Positions 10,360 through 18,839 of a DNA stretch of 64,000 nt are shown piece by piece; positions within the stretch are counted from its first letter, which is position 1; each line of letters starts with the position of its first letter. The notes below the pieces were generated by a model, which was not told the DNA's origin, ran no database searches, and saw only the letters and a list, made by a program, of their open reading frames with translations. Source of the DNA: Deinococcus yavapaiensis KR-236 (GTDB lineage Bacteria > Deinococcota > Deinococci > Deinococcales > Deinococcaceae); the NCBI RefSeq assembly GCF_003217515.1, contig NZ_QJSX01000003.1, positions 124,001-188,000 of the forward strand. The letters are read 5' to 3'. The position numbers and the translations under genes are program-made.

Positions 10360-11052
10360 ATGACGAGCACGAACTATTTCATGATCAGCAACAACTTCAT
10401 TGGACACCCAGCCGCCACAACACTTACCCATTTGGAATTCCGAGTCATGGTGGCACTCTTGCGCTACAGCAACAGCGGGAAAAGCGTGTGCTACCCAAGC
10501 ATTTCCCTCCTCGCCCAAGAATGCAACGCATCAGCATCAGGCGTGAAGACCGCCTTGAACACCCTGCAGCAGCATGGCTTCGTCACGAAGATTGCCAAAG
10601 GCAACAATCTCAAGGGCAAGAGCAACCGGTACAAAGTCGCTCACCTTGGAATTCCTGCTGCAAATGCTTCGAGTACGACGAGTAGTGCTCCAGCATCTCC
10701 CATCGTGACTCCTCCCAATACCTCAGTGTCGGCACCTTCTCAGCAGAACACGGGGGCATCAGCAGGACCATCTGCTGTCACAACTCCCCAGCCCAGTCCG
10801 GTAGCACAGCCTTCCAAGGCTGCTGATCCATATGGAGCCTCCATTGCTCGATCGCTCAAGCAAGCGCAAGGGGATTCAATCACGGTGTACCTCGCGGGAA
10901 GTCATCTGAAGCATCCTGACGTCAGCTGTCACAGCGATTGGAACGACTTCGAGGGCTGGCTTGACATGCAATCGCAGCAAGACCCCAAAGGGAAGGAACG
11001 CTTGCTTCAGAAGCTTTGGAAAGAGCTGCAAGCTCTCGCTCCGGCTGCGTAG
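10360..11052 (+). CDS. Winged-helix DNA-binding protein, possible replication or control protein
   Basis: A 230-residue protein. Residues 1-105 look like the winged-helix domain found at the N-terminus of plasmid and phage replication proteins (HTH_36 type). It has LTHLEFRVMVALLRYSNSGKS followed by YPSISLLAQECNASASGVKTALNTLQQHGFV as the recognition region. Residues 108-165 are a Ser/Thr/Pro/Ala-rich linker. The last 65 form a basic helical tail without a recognised fold. A weak AGGA lies 5-8 nt before the ATG. In an integrative element this could be an initiator, an excision control factor or a regulator; the sequence does not decide. Confidence 0.7.
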   Translation: MTSTNYFMISNNFIGHPAATTLTHLEFRVMVALLRYSNSGKSVCYPSISLLAQECNASASGVKTALNTLQQHGFVTKIAKGNNLKGKSNRYKVAHLGIPAANASSTTSSAPASPIVTPPNTSVSAPSQQNTGASAGPSAVTTPQPSPVAQPSKAADPYGASIARSLKQAQGDSITVYLAGSHLKHPDVSCHSDWNDFEGWLDMQSQQDPKGKERLLQKLWKELQALAPAA

Positions 11053-11936
11053 AAGCAGTAGAACATCGCTCCTCCCCCTTTCCGGCGAGGGAAGGGGGTG
11101 CAGGGGGATGGGAGACTTGAACGAAGAAAGACAGAAAGTCGCTTCCACTTCGTTGCCGCTCCTTGTGTCGCTTCGCTCCAAGTTGTCCTTGTTGTCTACC
11201 TCGCGGAGCGAGCATGCGAGGAAACGAAGTGGATGAGCATAGAAACTACCTGCCCGCTTCGCTCCTGTCCTTAAAAGGACCTGTAGGGGAGTGGCTTGGG
11301 GTCAAATCGATCCTCTCTACCCCCTGCCCCCTAACGTCCTTCTCCAGGACTCAAGAGGGGAGTCGTACGAAATGCTGTGTGGATCGATGTTCTTGTTATA
11401 GGGCGTAGCGCTATACATGCAATTTCCACATAGGGGAGATGTGGCCTGCTGCGTGAGCAGTGGGCACCGCGACATGCCTCCATGTCAGACCTTGGAGCGT
11501 GTTCCTGGGTCGTCCACCTTAGTGCATGGAGAAGCAGCCCAAATACACGAGAACCACCTACCACGGAAGAAGGAGGAGCCAGGAAAAAAAGGCCCCCCTT
11601 CGCTGTAGCACAAGCGAGAGCACAGGTTGAAGTGGTCTGCTTGATCCTGTCCATGGCCCGAATCGTGTGCTCTTCAGAAGCCTTCTGGAGGCGAAATCTA
11701 AGGTGGAGTGCGTCTGGCACGAAGTTTGCCGACCTAAGCAAGAGCACATGCCGAGGAATCGTGTGCTTCAATTGAGCCCTTCCACCGTCGAACGTACCTA
11801 GGAGCTTGGCAGCCAGTCTCAGTGAACTGTTGTGCTAGGGCTGGTTGACAAAAGTTGACTTTATAAGCGTCCGACAACGACTCTGGAACGAGAACCATAA
11901 CGCTCAACCAACCGCAACGCGGTGCCGTGTGCGCCA
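11053..11936. other. 884-bp stretch without a supportable gene
   Basis: Frames here are short and have no protein character. A G/C-rich hairpin CCCCCTTTCC...GGGAAGGGGG (about 11073-11097) follows the winged-helix gene and could be its terminator. CCACTTCGTT near 11145 is inverted as AACGAAGTGG near 11224. AGAACATCG at 11060-11068 is inverted as CGATGTTCT at 11385-11393, next to a second G-rich tract. This may be the remnant of a small non-autonomous element. Confidence 0.4.
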
Positions 11937-12923
11937 TCACGACCCATCAACCGCCACGTGCAGGTCTTTGACGAGACGCACCTCGGCCAATCCAGGTACG
12001 AAACCCAGCTTCTCGTTCACACGCACCATGGCAGGATTCGCTGAAGACGTGAACACCAGCTCGTACCCTCCACCGCGCGCCCACAGCAACGCCTTCGCTT
12101 TCACAGCGGTCGCTAGCCCCAACCCTCGGTACGTGGGACGCACTGCCGTTCCTGCTGACAGCAGCCGGGCATCCCCTTCACGCTGCCCGAAACCGCTGTA
12201 GGCGACGTACTCGTCCCTCAACACGGCCACCACGAACCCATCGAGAAGGCAGCCATAGCCGTGCAAGGTCTCCCGAAATGCGACCGCACTCCTTGAAGCG
12301 TTGGCGTTCGGACTCGGATCCGGATCCGGCCAACCGTGTAACGCGTCATTGTGCAGCGCGACAAGGCGTTCCCAAGCCGTGAAGCCAAGACGTTCGATCT
12401 CAGCGGCCAGCGTCGTCAAGCGAACGCGCGTCGCCACGTCCGCCTCAACGGCCTGCATCCAATGATCGGCGTGATTCGCGGTTCGGAGATCCAGGTGAAG
12501 CTCGCGCATGCGCTGCACTTCACGGTAGCCGCGCCGTTCGAAGAACGTCAGGGTCGCCGGGCGGTCCTCTCGAGCGCGCACTTGAGCGGTCACTGCTCCG
12601 GCTGCGCGAAGATCTCATTCCGCAAACTCGAGGAGCGCGTTACCAATCCCACGACCCCGATGCCGTGGCGCGACGAGCACGCGCAATCGGAATCGATCTT
12701 CTTGAACGCGCCAGCCTCGCGTGTACCCGACGATCTCTTCACCGACCACCGCGACCCAGCTCGCGGGCGGCACGTTCGCTGCTCGCAACGCCTCGTCCGC
12801 AGCCTGCAGCGCCGCTGGATTGACAGGCTCGTCCGGGCACACGTGGCACACGAAGGCGGCAACACCAGCGTACGTGTCGTTCGTCGTTCGTATGACCCTG
12901 TAGGCGTCCACGTCAGATAGCAT
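11937..12923 (-). pseudogene. Tandem GNAT acetyltransferase broken by an in-frame stop
   Basis: Two GNAT acetyltransferase halves lie in one reading frame and are separated by a single TGA at 12615-12617. The N-terminal half (from ATG 12923, MLSDVDAYRVIRTTND) ends in the acetyl-CoA loop VLVAPRHRGRGIGNALLEFAE. After the stop the frame continues DLRAAGA and then TAQVRAREDRPATLTFFERRGY, which is exactly how the first GNAT domain should continue. The second GNAT domain (GTAVRPTYRGLGLATAVKAKAL) follows. A CGA to TGA change would explain it. The downstream half could restart at GTG 12593, but the first domain would then be split, so I call it a pseudogene. Substrate unknown. Confidence 0.8.
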
Positions 12924-12987
12924 GGCACTTCTTTCAAGCGCGTGAACAACGAAGCTCGTCGTTGAAGGCCGCGTGGAACAGTGCTGT

Positions 12988-13821
12988 TCATGCGGTGGTC
13001 GAGGTGACCGGACCGCACCTGTGGTTTGAGATATGGAACGCCACGACGTCAAGCAGCCATTCCAGGATACATGCGATGGTTACCCAAGCTTCGAATATTA
13101 CGGCGAGCTTGTCGTAGCGGGTGGCAATGCGGCGATGCCGTTTCAGTCGTCCAACCAAGCGTTCGATCTTGTTGCGCTCTCGATACACGAACGCATCGAA
13201 GGTGAAAGAGCAAGGCTGGTCGCGGCGAGTCGGAATCACGGCTTTGATGTTCCGCTTGCTCAGCAAGCGGCGCAAACTTGGGTAGCTGTACCCTCGGTCA
13301 CCGACCAGCACGGCTGATTTCGAGCGCGGCCGTCCTCGCCCAGCGCGCTTCACTTTGCCAAGGTCGAGGAGCGATTCGAGGAACTTCGCCTCGTGTCGCT
13401 CGCCTCCAGACAGTACGAACGCCATGGGCTTGCCGTTGCCTTCGGCACGAAGATGCAGCTTGGTCGAGAAGCCACCTCGGGAGCGTCCAAGCGCTTGCTC
13501 ACCGTGCGCTCCCGCTGCACAGGGGTGAGCACGAATGACGGTGCCGTCCACAAAATGCGTCTTCCAGTCGAGGCGTCCTTGCAGATCGGCGTCTCGCTGT
13601 AAAGCGTGGAGGAGCCTCTGCCAAATGCCGCACTGTGTCCAGCGTCGAAAGCGCACGTAGACGCTGTTCCACTTTCCGTATCGCTCAGGTAAGTCTCGCC
13701 AGGGAGCGCCCGTGCGTAGGACCCAGAGGATGCCATTGAGGATGCGTCGGTGGTCGTGTGGTGGCCTGCCTTTGAATGAGCGCTGTGGTGGAAGGAAGGC
13801 AACGATGTTGCTCCATTGCAT
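12988..13821 (-). CDS. IS5-family transposase
   Basis: A 277-residue DDE transposase of IS5 type (IS427-like group). Seen: the N-terminal DUF4096-like segment (PPQRSFKGRPPHDHRRILNG...LRTGAPWRDLPERYG), Asp92 (VDGTVI), Asp175 (GDRGYSY) and Glu220 in the YREKN-like motif RERNKIERLVGRLK. All three catalytic acids are present. The family-typical residues RYDLTD are encoded in frame just before ATG 13821 with no ATG above them, so the usual start may be lost or be a CTG. Possible ends are GGACCGC at 13010 and its inverse GCAGTCC at 13866 (about 857 bp), but the match is too short to be sure and no target duplication is seen. Confidence 0.88.
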   Translation of the reverse strand: MQWSNIVAFLPPQRSFKGRPPHDHRRILNGILWVLRTGAPWRDLPERYGKWNSVYVRFRRWTQCGIWQRLLHALQRDADLQGRLDWKTHFVDGTVIRAHPCAAGAHGEQALGRSRGGFSTKLHLRAEGNGKPMAFVLSGGERHEAKFLESLLDLGKVKRAGRGRPRSKSAVLVGDRGYSYPSLRRLLSKRNIKAVIPTRRDQPCSFTFDAFVYRERNKIERLVGRLKRHRRIATRYDKLAVIFEAWVTIACILEWLLDVVAFHISNHRCGPVTSTTA

Positions 13822-13871
13822 GTCAGTGAGGTCGTAACGGCACAGCCGAGCAGGTTATCGCAGTCCTTTCG

Positions 13872-15086
13872 TCAACGCGACCTAGCTCGATCTGATAAGA
13901 GGGCTTGCAGCCCCTCAATGCTCAGGTAGGGACGGATGCGGTGGATCATACGGTGGCAGTTCGCGCAAACAACAGCAAGATCGGTGAGTAAGGCGACCCT
14001 CTCGCCCACCTCGCTCAAGGGGAGTCGATGGTGACACTCTGCAAACCCTTCCCCTCGCGGGCCATAGGTGGCTCGAAAATCAAAGCCACACACCTCACAC
14101 TCCAAGTGGCCTTGTAGCAGCTGCACTTGCAGTAGCTTTTGCTTGACGAGCTTTCGATTTCGCTCCCTACGCTTGTGAAGCCGCTCAATGAGTTTGCCTT
14201 CTGGAAAGCCCTCCTCGTCGATGTCCTCGACAGAGGTGGATAGCTCTGCCACGCCTGTTCGGATAGCAGTTGCCAGCTCGTGTAGATGCTCAGGACGATG
14301 TGCGAACTCGTCCCAAACCTCGCGGTCACCTCGCCCTCCTCCAGGAAGACCTCCGGGTCTTTTTGGATCAAGAAACCAAATGTTGCCCATCTTTTTGTTG
14401 ACGCCATTCACATTGCGAAAGGTGCCGTCCCTGCGTTCCGGTGGATGAATTGGTAGGTCATTCAGAAGTTTGCTGAGCGCTATAACTTCGGGATGCTTCG
14501 TCCCAAGCTGGATGCGTCCACTCCGAAGGTATAGATCCAGAACCAAAATGAGCTCATCACGCGCCCATGGCGGATTTTGGCGCAGATGGTTGGCCTGTTG
14601 TTCAGGGGCTTGTGATTGTTCATCGGCGGCGGCCGAACTACGCTCCGCCAAATCCTCAAATGCCTCCCACTCTTGAGGACGAACTTTGAAGTTGGTTCCA
14701 CTAGCCATGCGGAGGATGCTGAGCTGAGCTAGGCGAGGATCAGCTTTCAAATCACTGCGCCTGAGGTGGACGCGTAAGTGATGGGTGATACGAAATTTGA
14801 CTACTGAGCCAGGGTCTTGACGTCCAGCAGCCTTCTGCCAGTCAGCGAGAGTTTCCTTACGGTGTGGTAAGCCAATGAGCTCGCCGAAAGCATATATGCC
14901 CCCCTGCCTCCCACTTTGCCAAAGTGCAATTTTGTCCCCTGGGGACATTTCGCTGGCGTACTGATACACTGCCCATTCGCTGACATCTTCAAGCTTCATA
15001 GTCTGGACGTGACTTGCCAGATCGAAGTATTTGGGGTTGGCTTGGAAGATCCAGTGTTTGACGGGCAACGGGAAATCCCCAGGCAT
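13872..15086 (-). CDS. EVE-HNH endonuclease, probable modification-dependent restriction enzyme
   Basis: A 404-residue protein with three parts. Residues about 8-125 form an EVE/PUA-like domain (KHWIFQANPKYFD...WAVYQYASEMSPGDKIALWQSG...GIYAFGELIG), a fold that reads modified bases. Residues about 170-270 hold the FRNVNGVNKKMGNIWFLDP block often seen in McrA-like nucleases. Residues 330-382 form an HNH nuclease with CxxC at 330-333, a His pair at 352-353, a second CxxC at 374-377, and Asn376 and His382. EVE-HNH proteins are known type IV restriction enzymes that cut DNA with modified cytosines, so defence against modified phage DNA is the likely role (inference). It is the last gene of a three-gene minus-strand set inside the element. 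Confidence 0.88.
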   Translation of the reverse strand: MPGDFPLPVKHWIFQANPKYFDLASHVQTMKLEDVSEWAVYQYASEMSPGDKIALWQSGRQGGIYAFGELIGLPHRKETLADWQKAAGRQDPGSVVKFRITHHLRVHLRRSDLKADPRLAQLSILRMASGTNFKVRPQEWEAFEDLAERSSAAADEQSQAPEQQANHLRQNPPWARDELILVLDLYLRSGRIQLGTKHPEVIALSKLLNDLPIHPPERRDGTFRNVNGVNKKMGNIWFLDPKRPGGLPGGGRGDREVWDEFAHRPEHLHELATAIRTGVAELSTSVEDIDEEGFPEGKLIERLHKRRERNRKLVKQKLLQVQLLQGHLECEVCGFDFRATYGPRGEGFAECHHRLPLSEVGERVALLTDLAVVCANCHRMIHRIRPYLSIEGLQALLSDRARSR

Positions 15087-15173
15087 ACGCCAACGATACG
15101 GCTTTGCTTCTTCTTATTGAGCGCAGATGACGTCGTAACTACGTTTTGCTGTGCTGCTGCCTGATAGCTCAGC

Positions 15174-15569
15174 TCAGAGTTTTGGTGCATACACATCAAG
15201 TCGTCGTAAGGCGAGCAGGACGTCAACCACACCGTTTTGGCTTTGGCGGTCGACACCTTCCTGCTCACGAATGGCGTTCCATAGTTGAAACCTGTTGTTT
15301 CCTAGCGCGGGCTTGTCAGCAAGGATACGAGCTCCTGTAACGCAGTACGACGCGTTCTGCGACAGCGAAGCCGCTACTCTCTGCGGTTGATAGCCACGGA
15401 TATACCCTGCTTGTGCTAAGCCGACGAAGGCGCTACGAGGACAACCTTTGGAACGTACAGATGGAGCGCATTCAACGTCGTCTGCTGCTTTGGACCAGGC
15501 CTGAGCAGGCTCCCAGCCTTGTTGAAGGTACTGCACTGCTTTCGTGGTGATTTCCTCGAACACCGTCAT
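15174..15569 (-). CDS. Small conserved protein (DUF6979-like)
   Basis: A 131-residue soluble protein. The order AVQYLQQGWEPAQAWSKAA, then SKGCPRSAFVGLAQAGYI, then RFQLWNAI and NGVVDVLLALRRL recalls a small bacterial family I remember as DUF6979; I am not certain of the number. The function of that family is unknown to me. Its ATG overlaps the stop of the preceding gene (ATGA at 15566-15569), so translation of the two is coupled. The EVE-HNH gene follows after 87 bp. Co-transcription with a restriction-type nuclease suggests an accessory role in defence (inference only). Confidence 0.7.
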   Translation of the reverse strand: MTVFEEITTKAVQYLQQGWEPAQAWSKAADDVECAPSVRSKGCPRSAFVGLAQAGYIRGYQPQRVAASLSQNASYCVTGARILADKPALGNNRFQLWNAIREQEGVDRQSQNGVVDVLLALRRLDVYAPKL

Positions 15570-15973
15570 ACTTTCCCTCCTCCGTGCTTACGGAACGTGA
15601 TTCCTTCTTCGTCGACGTTGTTGACGCGCCAACCGACGTTCATCCACGCTGCAGCTTGAGAGTGTCCGACGTTGGTGTTGCTCCACCACGCTCGGTGCTT
15701 CCTCGCTGAGGAGGGGAGCTCTCCGCCGATTAATGTTTCGATGTCTTGGTAGGAGAGACGGATCGTGGTCTCCGTCAAGGTCTCCAAATGGTGAGCGAGG
15801 CCTGCGTACTTGCGGCTCTGCCGGGGCTCAGAAACGACTTGGGGAGGAGTGGGGGTGGGGCCGAGGAGCTGTGGCAAGAGCCTGAGCAACTCCTCAGGGG
15901 TAAGCGTGGTCGCAACTTCGGTTGTTAGGAGCGTTCGCTCACCGTCTTGAAGTTGCACTTTCAGTACTCGCAT
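15566..15973 (-). CDS. Small conserved protein (DUF7662-like)
   Basis: A 135-residue protein, first of the three-gene minus-strand cassette. Residues about 50-130 carry the pattern KYAGLAHHLETL...IRLSYQDIETLIGGELPSSARKHRAWWSN...HSQAAAWMNVGWRVNNVDEEGITFRK. This matches a small domain I know as DUF7662 (the number is from memory), often found in accessory regions and near restriction genes. The conserved AWWSN and HSQAxAW segments suggest a ligand or nucleic-acid pocket. TAACAT lies 5 nt before the ATG, so the mRNA could be leaderless. Confidence 0.7.
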   Translation of the reverse strand: MRVLKVQLQDGERTLLTTEVATTLTPEELLRLLPQLLGPTPTPPQVVSEPRQSRKYAGLAHHLETLTETTIRLSYQDIETLIGGELPSSARKHRAWWSNTNVGHSQAAAWMNVGWRVNNVDEEGITFRKHGGGKV

Positions 15974-16141
15974 ACGAAATGTTACTAAGTGTTCGAGAGA
16001 AAAAATAGTACCAATAGAATCGGGTCTCCTTCATCCTGCCTGAAGCTGAGACGTGTGGTTTCCGGCAGCCTTGCAAAGTGGTAAGTGCTGAAATATGCTG
16101 TACTGGACAGTGTTTATGGCTGTGGGAGTGGTCCCCCGCTC

Positions 16142-16195
16142 CTCATAATCGTGGTGTCGGCGGTTCAAGTCCGCCCATCGCCACCAGCAAGGAAA
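16142..16195. repeat. Right attachment site (54-bp direct repeat, tRNA-Met 3' fragment)
   Basis: An exact copy of 8787-8840. Bases 16142-16186 are the 3' part of tRNA-Met (anticodon loop to CCA) with no 5' half upstream, so this is not a functional tRNA. It is the right junction of the element, and the original chromosomal sequence resumes after it. Confidence 0.93.
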
Positions 16196-16225
16196 GACTT
16201 CGACCCGGTCGAAGTCTTTCTTTTT
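16193..16225 (+). terminator. Original chromosomal terminator of tRNA-Met
   Basis: A perfect 12-bp stem AAAGACTTCGAC / GTCGAAGTCTTT with loop CCG, followed by CTTTTT. It directly abuts the right repeat. It would have ended the tRNA-Met transcript before insertion and is now separated from the tRNA by the element. Confidence 0.85.
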
Positions 16226-16325
16226 GAAGTGAACTGGAAGTCGTGCGAATAACCGGGTGCATAAGTTTGGAATTTTCTCCTGCGACACCCCAGTCGTGCG
16301 CTGGTTGAGAGTCCGGGTCTTTCGC

Positions 16326-17108
16326 TCAGCCGCGAAGACCTCGCGCCTTGGCGTGACGAGCCACGCGGTCGCTGACGTCTCGCACGAACCGTATGACGTC
16401 CTCGAAGCGAGCCGATGCTCGGAAGTCCGGGTCGTAGCGGGCGCGAGCGGCCCACACGATGAGCTCGGACCACTCGGGCAGCTCTGTTTCGGCGAACCGA
16501 GCGGCAGCCTTCTTGGTCGCTTGCTCGCCGAACTGCATCGCGTACAGCGCGCGGCACAAGGACAGCACCGCGTACGCCTGGCCGCCCGCGTGGTGCATTT
16601 CGAGCGCCCACTCGGGCCAAGCGCGGGCATGCCGCGCGACGACGTCCAGGAATTCAGCTTGGGAGATGGCCGGGATGACGTCGAGAGGTGGCGGGCCGTG
16701 AAGCGTCTCGCCTCGCCTCGCCATGTACCAGTTGAGGACGTAGTGCGCGTTCGCTTCGACGAGGTGGATGGGCTCACCGGGACTGATGCGGATCATGGAG
16801 CGCGCCGTCGTTCGAGAGTCGCGTATCGCGGCGGCAGAGACGTAATCGACTTCGACGCGGTCACGCCACGCGGGAAAGTCCTGCACCAGACGGGCGTGCA
16901 TGACACGCAGGAGGTCGACGTGCGCGTCACCCAGGTCGTGCTTGACGATGGCGCACACGTCGACGTCGCTCCGCGAGGAATCGAAGTCCGGGGTGAGGAG
17001 CGATCCGTACACGTACAGCGCCACGAGCTCGTCGACGAGCACGATTCGCACGTCATGCGTCAAGCGGTGCAGGACCGCTTGGACCTCCGCGTTTCGAAGG
17101 TGATTCAC
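16326..17108 (-). CDS. Nucleotidyltransferase of aminoglycoside adenylyltransferase type (DUF4111)
   Basis: About 260 residues. The nucleotidyltransferase core reads LVALYVYGSLLTPDFDSSRSDVDV, giving the Gly35-Ser36 and Asp48/Asp50 metal site. The C-terminal all-helical half (ALEMHHAGGQAYAVLSLCRALYAM) is typical of the AadA/DUF4111 group, which transfers AMP to aminoglycosides; the true substrate is unproven. I chose GTG 17108 because TACACT lies 7 nt upstream (leaderless pattern), while the in-frame ATG at 17144 has no signal and abuts the next gene's terminator. It lies just outside the element, on the chromosomal side of the right junction. Confidence 0.8.
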   Translation of the reverse strand: MNHLRNAEVQAVLHRLTHDVRIVLVDELVALYVYGSLLTPDFDSSRSDVDVCAIVKHDLGDAHVDLLRVMHARLVQDFPAWRDRVEVDYVSAAAIRDSRTTARSMIRISPGEPIHLVEANAHYVLNWYMARRGETLHGPPPLDVIPAISQAEFLDVVARHARAWPEWALEMHHAGGQAYAVLSLCRALYAMQFGEQATKKAAARFAETELPEWSELIVWAARARYDPDFRASARFEDVIRFVRDVSDRVARHAKARGLRG

Positions 17109-17146
17109 CTTGTTCAGTGTACGAGCGTCACGCGCGCCGTTCATGC

Positions 17147-17183
17147 AAAGAGGTACGGCCGCCGTGTCGGGCGGCCGTACCTC
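17147..17183 (-). terminator. Terminator of the DUF4384 gene
   Basis: A perfect 14-bp stem (17150-17163 with 17170-17183) and a 6-nt loop, followed on the minus strand by a short T-run (TTT). It lies just past the stop of the gene at 17198. Confidence 0.75.
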
Positions 17184-17197
17184 GAAAATTCATCGCC

Positions 17198-18064
<867 letters not shown>

Positions 18065-18185
18065 GCTTTCCAAGGTGCACCAGCAGACGTGACGAGGGCT
18101 GAAAGGACACTAATGGGAAGGGTGTAAGTTTTGCTCACGTCGCGTCAGGCTAGGCCGACCTTCGCTCGAACTGGTACAACGAAGC

Positions 18186-18839
18186 GTGACCTTCTCGATC
18201 GTTCTTCGTCCCGCTCGTTCCTCGGACGCCGCCGCGGCGGCCCCGCTGGTGTATTGCAGCGGTCCACGCGAACTCGATTACTTGTTCGGAAAGGCGCCCG
18301 AGTTCTTGCGCTTCGCGTTCGAGAGCGGTCGCGGCGCGTTCGGCCACGCGTGCTTCACGGTGGCGGAGCGCGAAGGTCGCGTCGTGGGGGTCGTGGCGGT
18401 GGCGAGCGCGCAGGACACGTTGCGACGAGACGTGGGATTGGTGTGGTCGTTGCTGCGCTTTTGCAAGCTCGGGGCGTTCGGCGTGGTGACGCGCGGCTTG
18501 CGGTTGTCGCGCCTCATGCCGCCGCCTTCGAAGGAAACGTTGTTTTTGTCGCTGCTCGGTGTGAGCGAGGACGTTCGTGGGCGCAGCGTCGGGACGCGGC
18601 TGATTCGTGGCGTGGTGGAGCGTGCGCACGCCGAGGGGTACGCGAAGGTGGCGCTGGACGTTGCCGTGACGAACGACGACGCGCGGCGTTTGTACGAGCG
18701 GCTGGGCTTTCGGGTGGCGCGGCAGCGAGCGTGGGCTCATCGAGGGAACGTGCCGGGGCAGCGTCGAATGGAACTCGACTTGACGGTGAAGGCAGCTGCG
18801 CCTTTGCTGGAGCGCCTCGCGCGCTCGGGGGAGGCGTGA
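18186..18839 (+). CDS. GNAT-family N-acetyltransferase
   Basis: A 217-residue single GNAT domain with the acetyl-CoA loop LGVSEDVRGRSVGTRLIRGVVERA (about 130-150) and the C-terminal VTNDDARRLYERLGFRV motif. It transfers an acetyl group from acetyl-CoA; the substrate is unknown. The GTG start has TACAAC 5 nt upstream and no Shine-Dalgarno. Its stop overlaps the ATG of the next gene (TGATG at 18837-18841), so the pair is translationally coupled. It is divergent from the DUF4384 gene. Confidence 0.88.
   Translation: MTFSIVLRPARSSDAAAAAPLVYCSGPRELDYLFGKAPEFLRFAFESGRGAFGHACFTVAEREGRVVGVVAVASAQDTLRRDVGLVWSLLRFCKLGAFGVVTRGLRLSRLMPPPSKETLFLSLLGVSEDVRGRSVGTRLIRGVVERAHAEGYAKVALDVAVTNDDARRLYERLGFRVARQRAWAHRGNVPGQRRMELDLTVKAAAPLLERLARSGEA

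Larger units (their letters stand above)
8787..16195. mobile_element. Integrative element in tRNA-Met, about 7.36 kb
   Basis: The region between the two 54-bp repeats has the anatomy of a tRNA-targeting integrative element: a tyrosine recombinase directly next to the tRNA, lower G+C than both flanks, an embedded insertion sequence, and accessory genes. Its contents in order are the integrase, a winged-helix protein, a broken acetyltransferase gene, an IS5-type transposase, an EVE-HNH endonuclease and two small genes. No conjugation or capsid genes are seen, so it is probably a small mobilisable island or a decayed element. Whether it still excises cannot be told from sequence. Confidence 0.9.

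Noticed and set aside
13010..13866. Exact ends of the IS5-type element
   Set aside because: GGACCGC and GCAGTCC are near-inverse and the span suits the family, but the match is only 6 of 7 bases, there is no target duplication, and the transposase frame runs past the left end.
16142..16186. A second tRNA-Met gene
   Set aside because: Only the 3' part is present; no D arm or 5' acceptor strand lies upstream. It is the right attachment site.
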